The notes under the pieces are model-generated. The model was given only the letters and a program-made list of their open reading frames with translations. It did no database searches and was not told the origin of the DNA. A DNA stretch of 64,000 bases from Cronobacter condimenti 1330 (lineage in GTDB: Bacteria > Pseudomonadota > Gammaproteobacteria > Enterobacterales > Enterobacteriaceae), in NCBI RefSeq assembly GCF_001277255.1, contig NZ_CP012264.1, positions 186,001-250,000 of the forward strand, in the 5' to 3' direction. The translations under genes and the position numbers were made by a program. Positions 45,548-54,453 of the stretch are shown one piece after another (the stretch's first letter is position 1; each line of letters begins with the position of its first letter).

Positions 45548-46678
45548 ATGGCTGCAAGGAAAACACTATTATCTTTCGGGGCGGGCGCGTTCCTGCTGTT
45601 GTCGTCCGGCGGATACGCGCTGGCTTCGACGCAGTGCGGCTTTCACCCAGGCTCGCACACGGTTAACGTGACGCTGCCCATCGACGGCGTGATTTCCGTC
45701 GGTTCGGATGCCGGGAACGGGCGCACCCTGTACCGGCTGCATTATCTGCCAAGCTCACCGGTGAAGATTGACTGTCTTTCAACGGACAGCGTGCCTTATG
45801 ACGTCTCCTATGACTATCGCTGGACCAGCACACCGCACGGGCTGTCGCCCTGGAACGGACCGCCGTTCCCTAACAAAGTCTGGGATACCAACCTGCCGGG
45901 CGTTGGGGTCGCGGTCTGGGCGCAGGGCAAGAGTGACGTCGCAATACCCGGGACGTACTACATCGACACGATTCACCCTCAGCCGAACCAGAACGTGAAC
46001 CACACGATGAACGCGGAGTTCTGGCTCTATCTCATCAAAACGGGCGCGGTTCAGCCGGGTTATGTCAACGGGCAGGACCTGCCGTCAATGGCGATCGATT
46101 TTGTGGCATCGGGCGCGGCGGGCAGCCCAATCACGACGCTTAAGATTAACTTTAGCGGCTCGGTGAATATTGCCGCGCTCTCCTGTACGACGCCCGACGT
46201 TAACGTGAAGCTTGGCACCTGGAGCGCGGATAATGACTTTAGCGGTGTCGGCAGCGGCACGGAATGGCGCGACGCTTCAATTACCTTAACCAACTGTCCG
46301 CGCGCCTGGGGCATTCGCACCAACATCAACGCCAACGACAGTGGCATTACATCGATGGGCAACCCTACGCCAAACCCGGTGTGGATCAGCATGAAGCCCT
46401 CCACGGCGGTTATTGACGGCAGTAACGGTATTTTCTCCGTGACGCCGGGTAACGACAGCGCCAGCGGTATTGGTATTCAGATAGCCAAAGGCAGCGTGAC
46501 GGATGCGACACACAAGCCCATGGCGCTGAACACGTACAGCGATAATTACTGGGACCTGAGCACCGACAATGTTTCCACGCACCGCATCCCGTTCGTGGCG
46601 CGTTATGTCCAGACGGAAGAACATATGCGCCCCGGTAAAGCGAACGGCGCGATTACCTTTACCGTGCTGTATTATTGA
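45548..46678 (+). CDS. Probable fimbrial tip adhesin
   Basis: Last gene of the operon, 376 residues, consistent with a two-domain adhesin. Signal peptide MAARKTLLSFGAGAFLLLSS...ALA (about 1-27). The N-terminal half (Cys in 'STQCGFHPGSH' and 'VKIDCLSTD', Trp/Pro-rich 'GLSPWNGPPFPNKVWDTNL') would be the receptor-binding domain. The C-terminal half ('SCTTPDVNVKLGTW', 'TLTNCPRAWG') looks like a pilin domain and ends 'AITFTVLYY', the usual subunit terminus. The ATG at 45548 has GAGGGG just upstream. No receptor can be predicted. Confidence 0.85.
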   Translation: MAARKTLLSFGAGAFLLLSSGGYALASTQCGFHPGSHTVNVTLPIDGVISVGSDAGNGRTLYRLHYLPSSPVKIDCLSTDSVPYDVSYDYRWTSTPHGLSPWNGPPFPNKVWDTNLPGVGVAVWAQGKSDVAIPGTYYIDTIHPQPNQNVNHTMNAEFWLYLIKTGAVQPGYVNGQDLPSMAIDFVASGAAGSPITTLKINFSGSVNIAALSCTTPDVNVKLGTWSADNDFSGVGSGTEWRDASITLTNCPRAWGIRTNINANDSGITSMGNPTPNPVWISMKPSTAVIDGSNGIFSVTPGNDSASGIGIQIAKGSVTDATHKPMALNTYSDNYWDLSTDNVSTHRIPFVARYVQTEEHMRPGKANGAITFTVLYY

Positions 46679-46700
46679 CGGGTGCGCCGCGCCCATAAAA

Positions 46701-46725
46701 AAGCCCCGACATATCGGGGCTTTTT
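46701..46725. terminator. Two-way terminator between the fimbrial operon and ppc
   Basis: Stem AAGCCCCGA / TCGGGGCTT flanked by A6 and T5, between convergent genes. Confidence 0.9.
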
Positions 46726-46743
46726 GCTGCGTGATGTGTGAGA

Positions 46744-49395
46744 TTAGCCGGTGTTGCGCATGCCTGCCGCTACGCCTGCGATGGTGACCATCAGCGCCTG
46801 CTCAACGCACGCATCTGCCGGTTTACCTTCTTCTTCGGCCTGACGCGAGCGGTGCAGCAGCTCTGCCTGAAGCACGTTTAGCGGGTCGGTGTAGATGTTA
46901 CGTAGCTGGATGGACTCGGCAATCCACGGCAGATCCGCCATCAGGTGCGAGTCGTTAGCGATATCCAGCACCACTTTGATATCCGCGTCCAGCAACTGGC
47001 GCAGCTCCTGGCCCAGCGGCCAGAGTTCCTTTTTCACCAGACGCTGATCGTAGTACTCCGCAAGCCACAAATCCGCTTTGGCGAAAACCATCTCCAGCAT
47101 GCCAAGACGGGTGGAGAAGAACGGCCAGTCGCGGCACATGGTTTCCAGTTCGTCCTGTTTGCCGTCTTCCACTACTTTTTGCAGCGCGGCACCCGCGCCA
47201 AGCCAGGCGGGCAGCATCAGGCGGTTCTGCGTCCAGGCGAAGATCCACGGAATGGCGCGCAGCGATTCAACGCCGCCGGTCGGGCGACGTTTCGCCGGAC
47301 GCGAGCCGAGCGGCAGTTTGCCAAGTTCCTGCTCCGGCGTGGCGGAGCGGAAATAGGGCACGAAATCTTGGTTTTCGCGCACGTAGCCGCGGTACATGGT
47401 GCAGGAGATGTCAGACAGCTCATCCATGATGTGACGCCAGGCGGCTTCCGGCTCCGGCGGCGGCAACAGGTTAGCTTCAAGGATAGCGCTGGTGTAGAGC
47501 GACAGGCTGCTGATGGTCACTTCCGGCAGGCCATATTTGAAGCGGATCATTTCGCCTTGCTCGGTTACACGCAGGCCACCTTTCAGGCTGCCCGGCGGCT
47601 GAGAGAGCAGTGCTGCGTGGGCTGGCGCGCCGCCGCGACCAATAGAGCCGCCGCGTCCGTGGAACAGCGTCAGCGCGATACCCGCTTTCTCGCAAGTTTT
47701 GATCAGTGCGTCCTGCGCCTGGTATTGCGCCCAGGAGGCGGCCATCACGCCCGCATCTTTCGCGGAGTCGGAATAGCCAATCATCACCATCTGTTTGCCC
47801 TGAATAAAGCCGCGATACCAGTCGATATTCAGCAGCTGCGTCATAACGTCGTTAGCGTTATTCAGGTCATCGAGGGTTTCAAACAGCGGCGCGACCGGCA
47901 GCGCAAAGCCGATACCCGCTTCTTTGAGCAGCAGGTGAACGGCCAGGACGTCAGAAGGCGTTTTCGCCATGGAGATGACATACGCGGCGATCGAGCCTTT
48001 CGGCGCTTCGGCGATGACTTTGCAGGTTTCCAGCACTTCGCGGGTGTTGTCGCTCGGCTCCCACTGGCGCGGCAGCAGCGGACGTTTGGAGTTAAGCTCG
48101 CGGATCAGGAACGCCTGTTTATCGGCTTCCGACCAGCTTTCGTAGTCGCCGATGCCAAGATAGCGGGTCAGCTCGCCGAGCGCTTCGGTGTGGCGGGTGC
48201 TTTCCTGACGGATATCGATACGCACCAGCGGCACGCCGAACGCTTTGACGCGGCGCAGAGTGTCGAGCAGTTCGCCGTTGGCGATAATGCCAAGACCACA
48301 GGAGACCAGCGACTCATAACACGCGTAAAGCGGCTCCCAGAGCTGTTCGTTCTGGGTCAGCAGGCCTTGCGGTTTCGGCAGCTTCTGGCCCTTCAGTCGG
48401 GCTTCCAGCCAGCCCTGGGTGGCGAGCAGCTGCGCGCGCAGCCCTTTGAGCAGATAACGGTACGGCTCCTGCGCGCCTTCGGTGCCGACATATTCGCGCA
48501 GCGCGTCGCTGCACTCGACCATCGACAACTCAGAAATGAGCACCTGGATATCTTTCAGGAACAGATCGGTGGCTTTCCAGCGGCTCAACAGCAGAACGTG
48601 ACGGGTGATATCGGCGGTGACGTTCGGGTTGCCGTCGCGGTCGCCGCCCATCCAGGAGGTGAAGCGCACCGGCACGAAATCCACCGGCAGTTTGTAATCG
48701 AGATGCGCTTCGAGCTGTTCGTTCAGTTCGCGCAAATAGTTTGGTACGCCTTCCCAGAGGCTGTTTTCAACAACGGCGAAGCCCCATTTGGCCTCATCCA
48801 CCGGGCTTGGCCGGTTTTTGCGAATTTCGTCAGTGTGCCAGGACTGCGCGATAAGCTGGCGCAGGCGGCGTGTGATCTGGTTGCGCTCGTAATCGGCGAT
48901 GTCTTTATGATCGAGCTGTTTTAAGCAGTTATTCACCTCGACCATTTTATGGATCAGCGTGCGGCGGGTGATCTCGGTCGGGTGTGCGGTGAGCACCAGT
49001 TCCAGCGACAGTGCTTCCACGGCCTGGCGGATGGCGGTTTCGTTGATATCAGGCTGATCTTTGAGTTTACGCAGGGTGCGGGCAATAATTTCCGGATTGC
49101 TGGCGGCTTCACCTTTCGGCGAAATGCTGTGGTATTGCTCAGCGGTATTGGCCAGGTTCAGAAACTGGCTGAACGCGCGGGCCACCGGCAGCAGCTCGTC
49201 ATTGGAAAGGTTTTGCAGTGTTGTTAACAGCGCCTGCCGGTCTGCTTCATTGCCAGCACGGGAAGACTTCGACAATTTGCGGATTGTTTCTACGCGGTCA
49301 AGGATGTTTTCTCCCAGCGCATCCTTGATGGTATCCCCGAGCAACTTGCCGAGCATACTGACATTGCTTCGCAAAGCGGAATATTGTTCGTTCAT
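46744..49395 (-). CDS. ppc: Phosphoenolpyruvate carboxylase
   Basis: Carboxylates phosphoenolpyruvate to oxaloacetate to refill the TCA cycle. 883 residues, same as E. coli. Conserved active-site motifs: 'LTAHPTEITRRTLIHK' with the catalytic His near 138, 'GYSDSAKDAGVMAASW' near 540, 'FHGRGGSIGRGGAP' near 580, and the C-terminal 'MRNTG'. The start MNEQYS at 49395 matches E. coli; an upstream in-frame start is rejected. Confidence 0.98.
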   Translation of the reverse strand: MNEQYSALRSNVSMLGKLLGDTIKDALGENILDRVETIRKLSKSSRAGNEADRQALLTTLQNLSNDELLPVARAFSQFLNLANTAEQYHSISPKGEAASNPEIIARTLRKLKDQPDINETAIRQAVEALSLELVLTAHPTEITRRTLIHKMVEVNNCLKQLDHKDIADYERNQITRRLRQLIAQSWHTDEIRKNRPSPVDEAKWGFAVVENSLWEGVPNYLRELNEQLEAHLDYKLPVDFVPVRFTSWMGGDRDGNPNVTADITRHVLLLSRWKATDLFLKDIQVLISELSMVECSDALREYVGTEGAQEPYRYLLKGLRAQLLATQGWLEARLKGQKLPKPQGLLTQNEQLWEPLYACYESLVSCGLGIIANGELLDTLRRVKAFGVPLVRIDIRQESTRHTEALGELTRYLGIGDYESWSEADKQAFLIRELNSKRPLLPRQWEPSDNTREVLETCKVIAEAPKGSIAAYVISMAKTPSDVLAVHLLLKEAGIGFALPVAPLFETLDDLNNANDVMTQLLNIDWYRGFIQGKQMVMIGYSDSAKDAGVMAASWAQYQAQDALIKTCEKAGIALTLFHGRGGSIGRGGAPAHAALLSQPPGSLKGGLRVTEQGEMIRFKYGLPEVTISSLSLYTSAILEANLLPPPEPEAAWRHIMDELSDISCTMYRGYVRENQDFVPYFRSATPEQELGKLPLGSRPAKRRPTGGVESLRAIPWIFAWTQNRLMLPAWLGAGAALQKVVEDGKQDELETMCRDWPFFSTRLGMLEMVFAKADLWLAEYYDQRLVKKELWPLGQELRQLLDADIKVVLDIANDSHLMADLPWIAESIQLRNIYTDPLNVLQAELLHRSRQAEEEGKPADACVEQALMVTIAGVAAGMRNTG

Positions 49396-49956
49396 ATAAC
49401 CCCAGACACCCCATCTCAATTATGTTTAATACCCGCCGTCTCTCACGTCGCAGGCGCGCAGGCCGCGCCTGCGACCCCGGTCACTCACCGAAGTAAGCTA
49501 CCAGGCTCATCAGGCTTGCCGCCTTCCTGCAACACGACATCCTTGGGTATAGGTTCTGCAAAAAATCAGGACACCGAAAAGCGATAGCTTTTACTTACGT
49601 CCGAAAGTTCAGGCTTGAATGACTTCTTACTTTATAAAGCCACGTGAAACCCCGTTCGTCAATTGCTGCGAAATCGCTTCAGCAGGTGAATAAAGTGCGG
49701 CAATTTATGAAAGTTAATTCACGTTATCGCAGATAAGTAACGCTTATAAAAACGGCGTGCCTTTATGCGGGCAATGTTCAGTCGCACGCGCTGCGGGAGG
49801 ACGTAAACGCAGTGGAATGGGCTGCGTTTATCGGGTAGCAAAGGGGTTCATCAGCAATGTCGGCGGGTGTCGCGGACTGGCGGGTGCGCTTCGCTTACCC
49901 GCCCTACAGGAAAAGCATTTTTCGCAGCCTCAGCGCTGCGCGTCCACTGGGGATGC
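49396..49956. other. ppc-argE intergenic region with a REP-like palindrome
   Basis: 561 bases between ppc and the argE stop. The left part holds the ppc promoter region. The right part carries one REP-like unit (49879-49904: GGCGGGTGCGCTTCGCTTACCCGCC), 53 bases past the argE stop. Short frames here have no gene-like features. Confidence 0.65.
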
Positions 49957-51108
49957 TTAATGCCAACAAAAATGATGCACAACCTGCGAAATCAACGCGC
50001 GGGTCGGCTTAATAAAGCGCGTCTCCAGATATTCGTCCGGCTGGTGGGCCTGATTGATAGAGCCTGGGCCTAATACCAGCGTCGGGCAAAGTGTCTGGAT
50101 AAACGGCGCTTCGGTGCAGTAGTTCACCACATCCGTCTGCGCGCCGAGCAGGTTCTCCACCACCTGCACCAGTTTATGATCCGGCGGGCATTCGTAACCG
50201 GGGATCGGCGGATGCAGATCATATACCGTCAGACGGCCCGGCCAGCGCAGGCTTACCGGCTCCAGAGCTTCGTTCAGCAGCCCGCTTAAGTCATCAAGCG
50301 TCATGCCCGGCAGCGGACGAATATCCATATGCAGCTCGCAGCAGGCGCAGATACGGTTCGAGGCGTCGCCGCCGTGAATATGCCCGAGGTTAAGCGTCGG
50401 GTAGGGGACGGTAAACGCGTCGTAGTGGTAGCGTTCTTTTAGCGAGTCGCGCAATTGCATAATGCGCCCGATGGCGTCATGCATAAGCTCAATGGCGTTT
50501 ACGCCGCGCTCCGGGTCGCTGGAGTGGCCGGATTGTCCCTGCACGCGAATCGCGCTGGAGATATGGCCTTTGTGGGCACGAATCGGTTGTAACGAGGTCG
50601 GCTCGCCGATAATCGCGCAGTCCGGGCGAAGCGCCGTGGTTTCAGCAAAATAGCGCGCGCCTGCCATGCTCGTCTCTTCATCAGCCGTCGCCAGAATATA
50701 GAGCGGCTTTTTCAGCTGCGTCACATCCACGTCACGCAGAGCATCAAGAATAAAGGCAAAAAACCCTTTCATGTCGGCGGTGCCAAGCCCGAACAGTTTG
50801 TTGTCATGCTCGGTCAGCGTGAACGGGTCGCGCGTCCAGCGCCCGTCGTCGAAGGGAACGGTATCGGTATGCCCGGCGAGTAACAAGCCGCCCGCGCCGC
50901 TGCCGATGCTTGCCAGCATATTGAATTTATTGCGAGTGCCAGGCACGGGTTGCACTTCAACATTGAATCCCAGGTCGCCAAACCATCCCGCCAGCAGATT
51001 GATTAAAGTCGCATTGCTCTGATCGAGCGCGCTGTCGGTGGCGCTGATGGAAGGCGTAGCGATAAGCGTGCGGTAAATCTCGATAAAAGGCGGTAATTTC
51101 ATTTTCAC
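49957..51108 (-). CDS. argE: Acetylornithine deacetylase
   Basis: Removes the acetyl group from N-acetylornithine in arginine synthesis. M20 metallopeptidase family, 383 residues as in E. coli. Metal and catalytic motifs: 'LLLAGHTDTVPFDDG' (His80, Asp82), 'GTADMKGFF' (Asp112) and 'ATADEETSMAGAR' near 140. Divergent from argC with shared ARG boxes. Confidence 0.97.
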   Translation of the reverse strand: MKMKLPPFIEIYRTLIATPSISATDSALDQSNATLINLLAGWFGDLGFNVEVQPVPGTRNKFNMLASIGSGAGGLLLAGHTDTVPFDDGRWTRDPFTLTEHDNKLFGLGTADMKGFFAFILDALRDVDVTQLKKPLYILATADEETSMAGARYFAETTALRPDCAIIGEPTSLQPIRAHKGHISSAIRVQGQSGHSSDPERGVNAIELMHDAIGRIMQLRDSLKERYHYDAFTVPYPTLNLGHIHGGDASNRICACCELHMDIRPLPGMTLDDLSGLLNEALEPVSLRWPGRLTVYDLHPPIPGYECPPDHKLVQVVENLLGAQTDVVNYCTEAPFIQTLCPTLVLGPGSINQAHQPDEYLETRFIKPTRALISQVVHHFCWH

Positions 51109-51130
51109 TGTTGACAGACCTCAGGTCGTG

Positions 51131-51173
51131 ATAGTATCAATATTCATGCAGTATTTGTGAATAAAAATACATT
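51131..51173. promoter_or_regulatory. Paired ARG boxes between argE and argC
   Basis: Two 18-base ArgR half-operators in tandem. Box 1 at 51131-51148 is strong on its right arm (ATTCA); box 2 at 51156-51173 is strong on its left (TGAAT). Between them are 7 bases, so the pair is slightly wider than the usual 3-base spacing unless a shifted register is used. They would repress argE and argCBGH together. Confidence 0.8.
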
Positions 51174-51288
51174 AACGTTGAGCGTAAGGGAACCGCCGGG
51201 TTCCGGTGAAGACGATACGCTCGCGGACGCGGCAACGGCCCGGAGGCCCGCGCCTGAAATACATGACGGTAAAAGGTATCCAGTCCCG

Positions 51289-52293
51289 ATGTTGAACACG
51301 CTGATTGTTGGCGCCAGCGGTTATGCCGGCGCAGAGCTCGCGGCCTACGTGAATCGCCATCCGCATATGAACATAACCGCATTGACGGTCTCAGCGCAAA
51401 GCAATGATGCGGGAAAGTTAATCTCCTCCCTGCACCCACAGCTTAAAGGCGTGCTTGACCTGCCACTGCAACCGATGAGCGACATTCGTGAGTTCACTGA
51501 CGGCGTAGACGTGGTGTTTCTCGCGACCGCCCATGAGGTCAGCCATGATCTCGCGCCGCAGTTTCTTGATGCAGGCTGTGTAGTGTTCGACCTCTCCGGT
51601 GCCTTTCGCGTCAACGATGCCGCGTTCTACGAAAAATTCTACGGTTTCACGCACCAGTACCCGGAATTACTGGCGCAGGCGGTCTATGGCCTGGCGGAGT
51701 GGAATGCGCAATCACTGAAAGACGCGACGCTGGTGGCGGTGCCGGGTTGCTACCCGACTGCCGCGCAGCTGTCATTAAAACCGCTTATCGACGCGGATAT
51801 GCTGGATCTCAGCCAGTGGCCGGTTATCAACGCCACCAGTGGCGTGAGCGGTGCCGGGCGCAAAGCAGCGCTTTCTAACAGCTTCTGCGAAGTGAGCCTT
51901 CAGCCTTACGGCATATTTAATCATCGGCATCAGCCGGAGATAGCCAATCATTTGGGCGCTGAGGTGATTTTCACGCCGCATCTGGGGAGCTTCCCGCGCG
52001 GCATTCTGGAAACCATCACCTGCCGCCTGAAACCCGGCGTGAGCGCGCAGCAAGTCGCGGCAACATTCCAGGACGCCTATGGCGATAAACCGCTGGTGCG
52101 TCTCTATGACACCGGCGTGCCCGCGCTGAAAAACGTGGTGGGCCTGCCGTTCTGCGATATCGGCTTCGCCGTGCAGGGTGAACATCTGATTGTGGTTGCC
52201 ACGGAAGATAACCTGCTGAAAGGCGCCGCCGCGCAGGCAGTGCAGTGTATGAATATTCGTTTTGGCTTTGCCGAAACGCAGTCCCTTATTTAA
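51289..52293 (+). CDS. argC: N-acetyl-gamma-glutamyl-phosphate reductase
   Basis: NADPH-dependent third step of arginine synthesis. 334 residues, same as E. coli. 'VGASGYAGAEL' nucleotide-binding motif at 7-17 and catalytic Cys154 in 'VPGCYPTA'. The ATG at 51289 matches E. coli; the frame is open another 44 codons upstream, but that overlaps the operator and leader. First gene of argCBGH. Confidence 0.97.
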   Translation: MLNTLIVGASGYAGAELAAYVNRHPHMNITALTVSAQSNDAGKLISSLHPQLKGVLDLPLQPMSDIREFTDGVDVVFLATAHEVSHDLAPQFLDAGCVVFDLSGAFRVNDAAFYEKFYGFTHQYPELLAQAVYGLAEWNAQSLKDATLVAVPGCYPTAAQLSLKPLIDADMLDLSQWPVINATSGVSGAGRKAALSNSFCEVSLQPYGIFNHRHQPEIANHLGAEVIFTPHLGSFPRGILETITCRLKPGVSAQQVAATFQDAYGDKPLVRLYDTGVPALKNVVGLPFCDIGFAVQGEHLIVVATEDNLLKGAAAQAVQCMNIRFGFAETQSLI

Positions 52294-52307
52294 CCGAGTC
52301 AGGTGTG

Positions 52308-53084
52308 ATGATGAACCCGTTAATCATTAAGTTAGGCGGCGTGTTACTTGATAGCGAAGAGGCGCTGGAGCGTCTGTTTACCGCCCTCGTTAACTACCGC
52401 AAGGAACATCAGCGCCCGCTGGTCATCGTGCATGGCGGCGGCTGCCTGGTGGACGACCTGATGAAACAGCTCAACCTGCCGGTGAAAAAGAAAAATGGCC
52501 TGCGCGTTACGCCTGCCGACCAGATTGACATTATTACCGGCGCGCTGGCTGGCACGGCCAACAAAACGCTGCTCGCCTGGGCGAAGAAACATCACATCGC
52601 CTCTGTCGGCCTGTTCCTTGGCGACGGTGACAGCGTCAGTGTGACGCCGCTTGATGAAGAACTCGGTCATGTCGGCCAGGCGCAGCCAGGCTCGCCGAAG
52701 CTGATTACGACGCTTCTGGAAAACGGCTTTATGCCGGTCATCAGCTCTATTGGTGTGACAGACGACGGCAAGCTGATGAATGTGAATGCCGACCAGGCGG
52801 CCACGGCGCTCGCCGCGACCCTTGGCGCGGACCTGATTCTGCTCTCCGACGTGAGCGGCATTCTGGATGGCAAAGGCCAGCGTATCGCTGAAATGACGGC
52901 TACCAAAGCCGAGCAGTTGATAGCCCAGGGCATTATCACCGACGGCATGATTGTGAAAGTACACGCGGCGCTGGATGCCGCCCGTACGCTGGGCCGTCCG
53001 GTGGATATCGCCTCCTGGCGCCACGCGGAGCAATTGCCCGCTTTATTTAATGGTGTGTCTATCGGCACGCGCATTTTGGCCTAA
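52308..53084 (+). CDS. argB: Acetylglutamate kinase
   Basis: Phosphorylates N-acetylglutamate. 258 residues, as in E. coli. 'IIKLGGVLLDS' at the N-terminus, 'VIVHGGGCLVDDLMKQL' near 40 and 'GILDGKGQRIAEM' near 180. Three overlapping starts (GTG 52305, ATG 52308, ATG 52311); 52308 gives the E. coli MMNPLIIK. 14 bases after argC. Confidence 0.97.
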   Translation: MMNPLIIKLGGVLLDSEEALERLFTALVNYRKEHQRPLVIVHGGGCLVDDLMKQLNLPVKKKNGLRVTPADQIDIITGALAGTANKTLLAWAKKHHIASVGLFLGDGDSVSVTPLDEELGHVGQAQPGSPKLITTLLENGFMPVISSIGVTDDGKLMNVNADQAATALAATLGADLILLSDVSGILDGKGQRIAEMTATKAEQLIAQGIITDGMIVKVHAALDAARTLGRPVDIASWRHAEQLPALFNGVSIGTRILA

Positions 53085-53109
53085 TTACAAGTTTTTAAAG
53101 GAAAAGACA

Positions 53110-54327
53110 ATGCAAAATCACGGCATCAAAAAAGTTGTTCTCGCTTACTCTGGCGGCCTCGATACCTCTGCCATTATTCCGTGGCTGAAAGAAAACTACG
53201 CAGGCTGCGACGTGGTCGCGTGCGTGGTGGATATCGGCCAGGATCGTGACGACCTGAAAGGCGTTGAGCAGAAGGCGCTGCGCTCTGGCGCGTCTGAGTG
53301 CTATGTCGTCGATGCGCGTGAAGAGTTCATCAAAGATTACGTTTATCCGGTGCTGCAAACTGGCGCACTGTATGAAGGCAGCTATCTGCTGGGCACCTCG
53401 ATGGCGCGTCCGCTTATCGCAAAAGCGCTGGTCGATGTGGCTAATAAAGTGGGCGCCGACGCGCTGTGCCACGGCGCGACTGGTAAAGGCAACGACCAGG
53501 TGCGTTTCGAATCCGCCTGGGCGGCGCTGGCCCCGCATCTGAAAGTCATTGCGCCATGGCGTGAGTGGGACCTGCGTTCCCGTGAAGCGCTGCTGGATTA
53601 CCTGAAAGCGTGCGATATCCCGACCACCGCCTCACTCGAGAAGATTTACAGCCGCGACGAGAACGCGTGGCACATCTCCACCGAAGGCGGCGTGCTGGAA
53701 AGCCCGTGGAATGCCCCGAACAAAGATTGCTGGGTGTGGACCGTCGACCCGCTGGATGCGCCGGATCAGCCGGAGCAGGTGACCGTGACCGTAGAGAAAG
53801 GCAACGTCGTTGCCGTAAACGGCGAGCATCTCTCTCCGTTTGGCTGCCTGGAAGTGCTGAACAAGATTGGCGCGAAACATGGCGTGGGCCGTATCGACAT
53901 CGTGGAAAACCGTCTGGTGGGGATTAAATCTCGCGGCTGCTACGAAACTCCAGGGGGCACCATCATGATGGCGGCGCTGCGCGGCGTTGAGCAACTGGTG
54001 CTGGATCGCGATAGCTTTAAATGGCGCGAGCAGGTGGGCCTTGAGATGTCTTACGTCGTGTACGACGGTCGCTGGTTCGCTCCGCTGCGTCAGTCTCTGC
54101 AGGCGGCCGCACAGTCGCTCGCTGAGCAGGTCAATGGCGAAGTGGTATTGCAGCTCTATAAAGGCCAGGTCACCGCTATCCAGAAAAAATCGCCGAACAG
54201 CCTCTATAACGAAGAGTTCGCGACCTTCGGCGAAGACGACGTGTACGACCACAGCCACGCGGGCGGCTTTATCCGTCTGTTCTCGCTCTCTTCACGTATC
54301 CGTGCGCTGAACGAGCTGAAGAAGTAA
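53110..54327 (+). CDS. argG: Argininosuccinate synthase, short (type 1) form
   Basis: Joins citrulline and aspartate using ATP. 405 residues, with the P-loop 'AYSGGLDTS' at 12-20 and the citrulline/aspartate-site stretch 'GATGKGNDQVRFE' near 118. E. coli ArgG is the longer 447-residue type 2 form at another locus, so the version here, between argB and argH, is a different subfamily. AAGGA stands before the ATG at 53110; a longer frame beginning inside argB is rejected. Followed by an inverted REP pair. Confidence 0.96.
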   Translation: MQNHGIKKVVLAYSGGLDTSAIIPWLKENYAGCDVVACVVDIGQDRDDLKGVEQKALRSGASECYVVDAREEFIKDYVYPVLQTGALYEGSYLLGTSMARPLIAKALVDVANKVGADALCHGATGKGNDQVRFESAWAALAPHLKVIAPWREWDLRSREALLDYLKACDIPTTASLEKIYSRDENAWHISTEGGVLESPWNAPNKDCWVWTVDPLDAPDQPEQVTVTVEKGNVVAVNGEHLSPFGCLEVLNKIGAKHGVGRIDIVENRLVGIKSRGCYETPGGTIMMAALRGVEQLVLDRDSFKWREQVGLEMSYVVYDGRWFAPLRQSLQAAAQSLAEQVNGEVVLQLYKGQVTAIQKKSPNSLYNEEFATFGEDDVYDHSHAGGFIRLFSLSSRIRALNELKK

Positions 54328-54339
54328 TTTTTGCATGGA

Positions 54340-54417
54340 TGGCGGGTGGCGCTTCGCTATCCCGCCTATCAAAAACAGAACAGTGTTGTCAGGCGGGATA
54401 GCGGCGAGCACCCGCCA
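54340..54417. repeat. Inverted pair of REP-like palindromes (REPIN-like)
   Basis: Two REP-like units in opposite orientation between argG and argH: GGCGGGTGGCGCTTCGCTATCCCGCC at 54340-54365 (written as two halves, GGCGGGTGGCGC and TTCGCTATCCCGCC) and its near-complement at 54392-54416. They can fold on themselves and on each other. Same family as 5659-5687 and 49879-49904. No transposase that could move them is in the window. Confidence 0.8.
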
Positions 54418-54453
54418 TTACAGGTAAACAGAACAGGATTGACGGAGCGGATT

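Noticed and set aside
46945..48924. 659-codon open frame antisense to ppc
   Set aside because: Composition is that of a GC-rich shadow frame (many Arg, His, Gln; no domain), and ppc on the other strand is certain.
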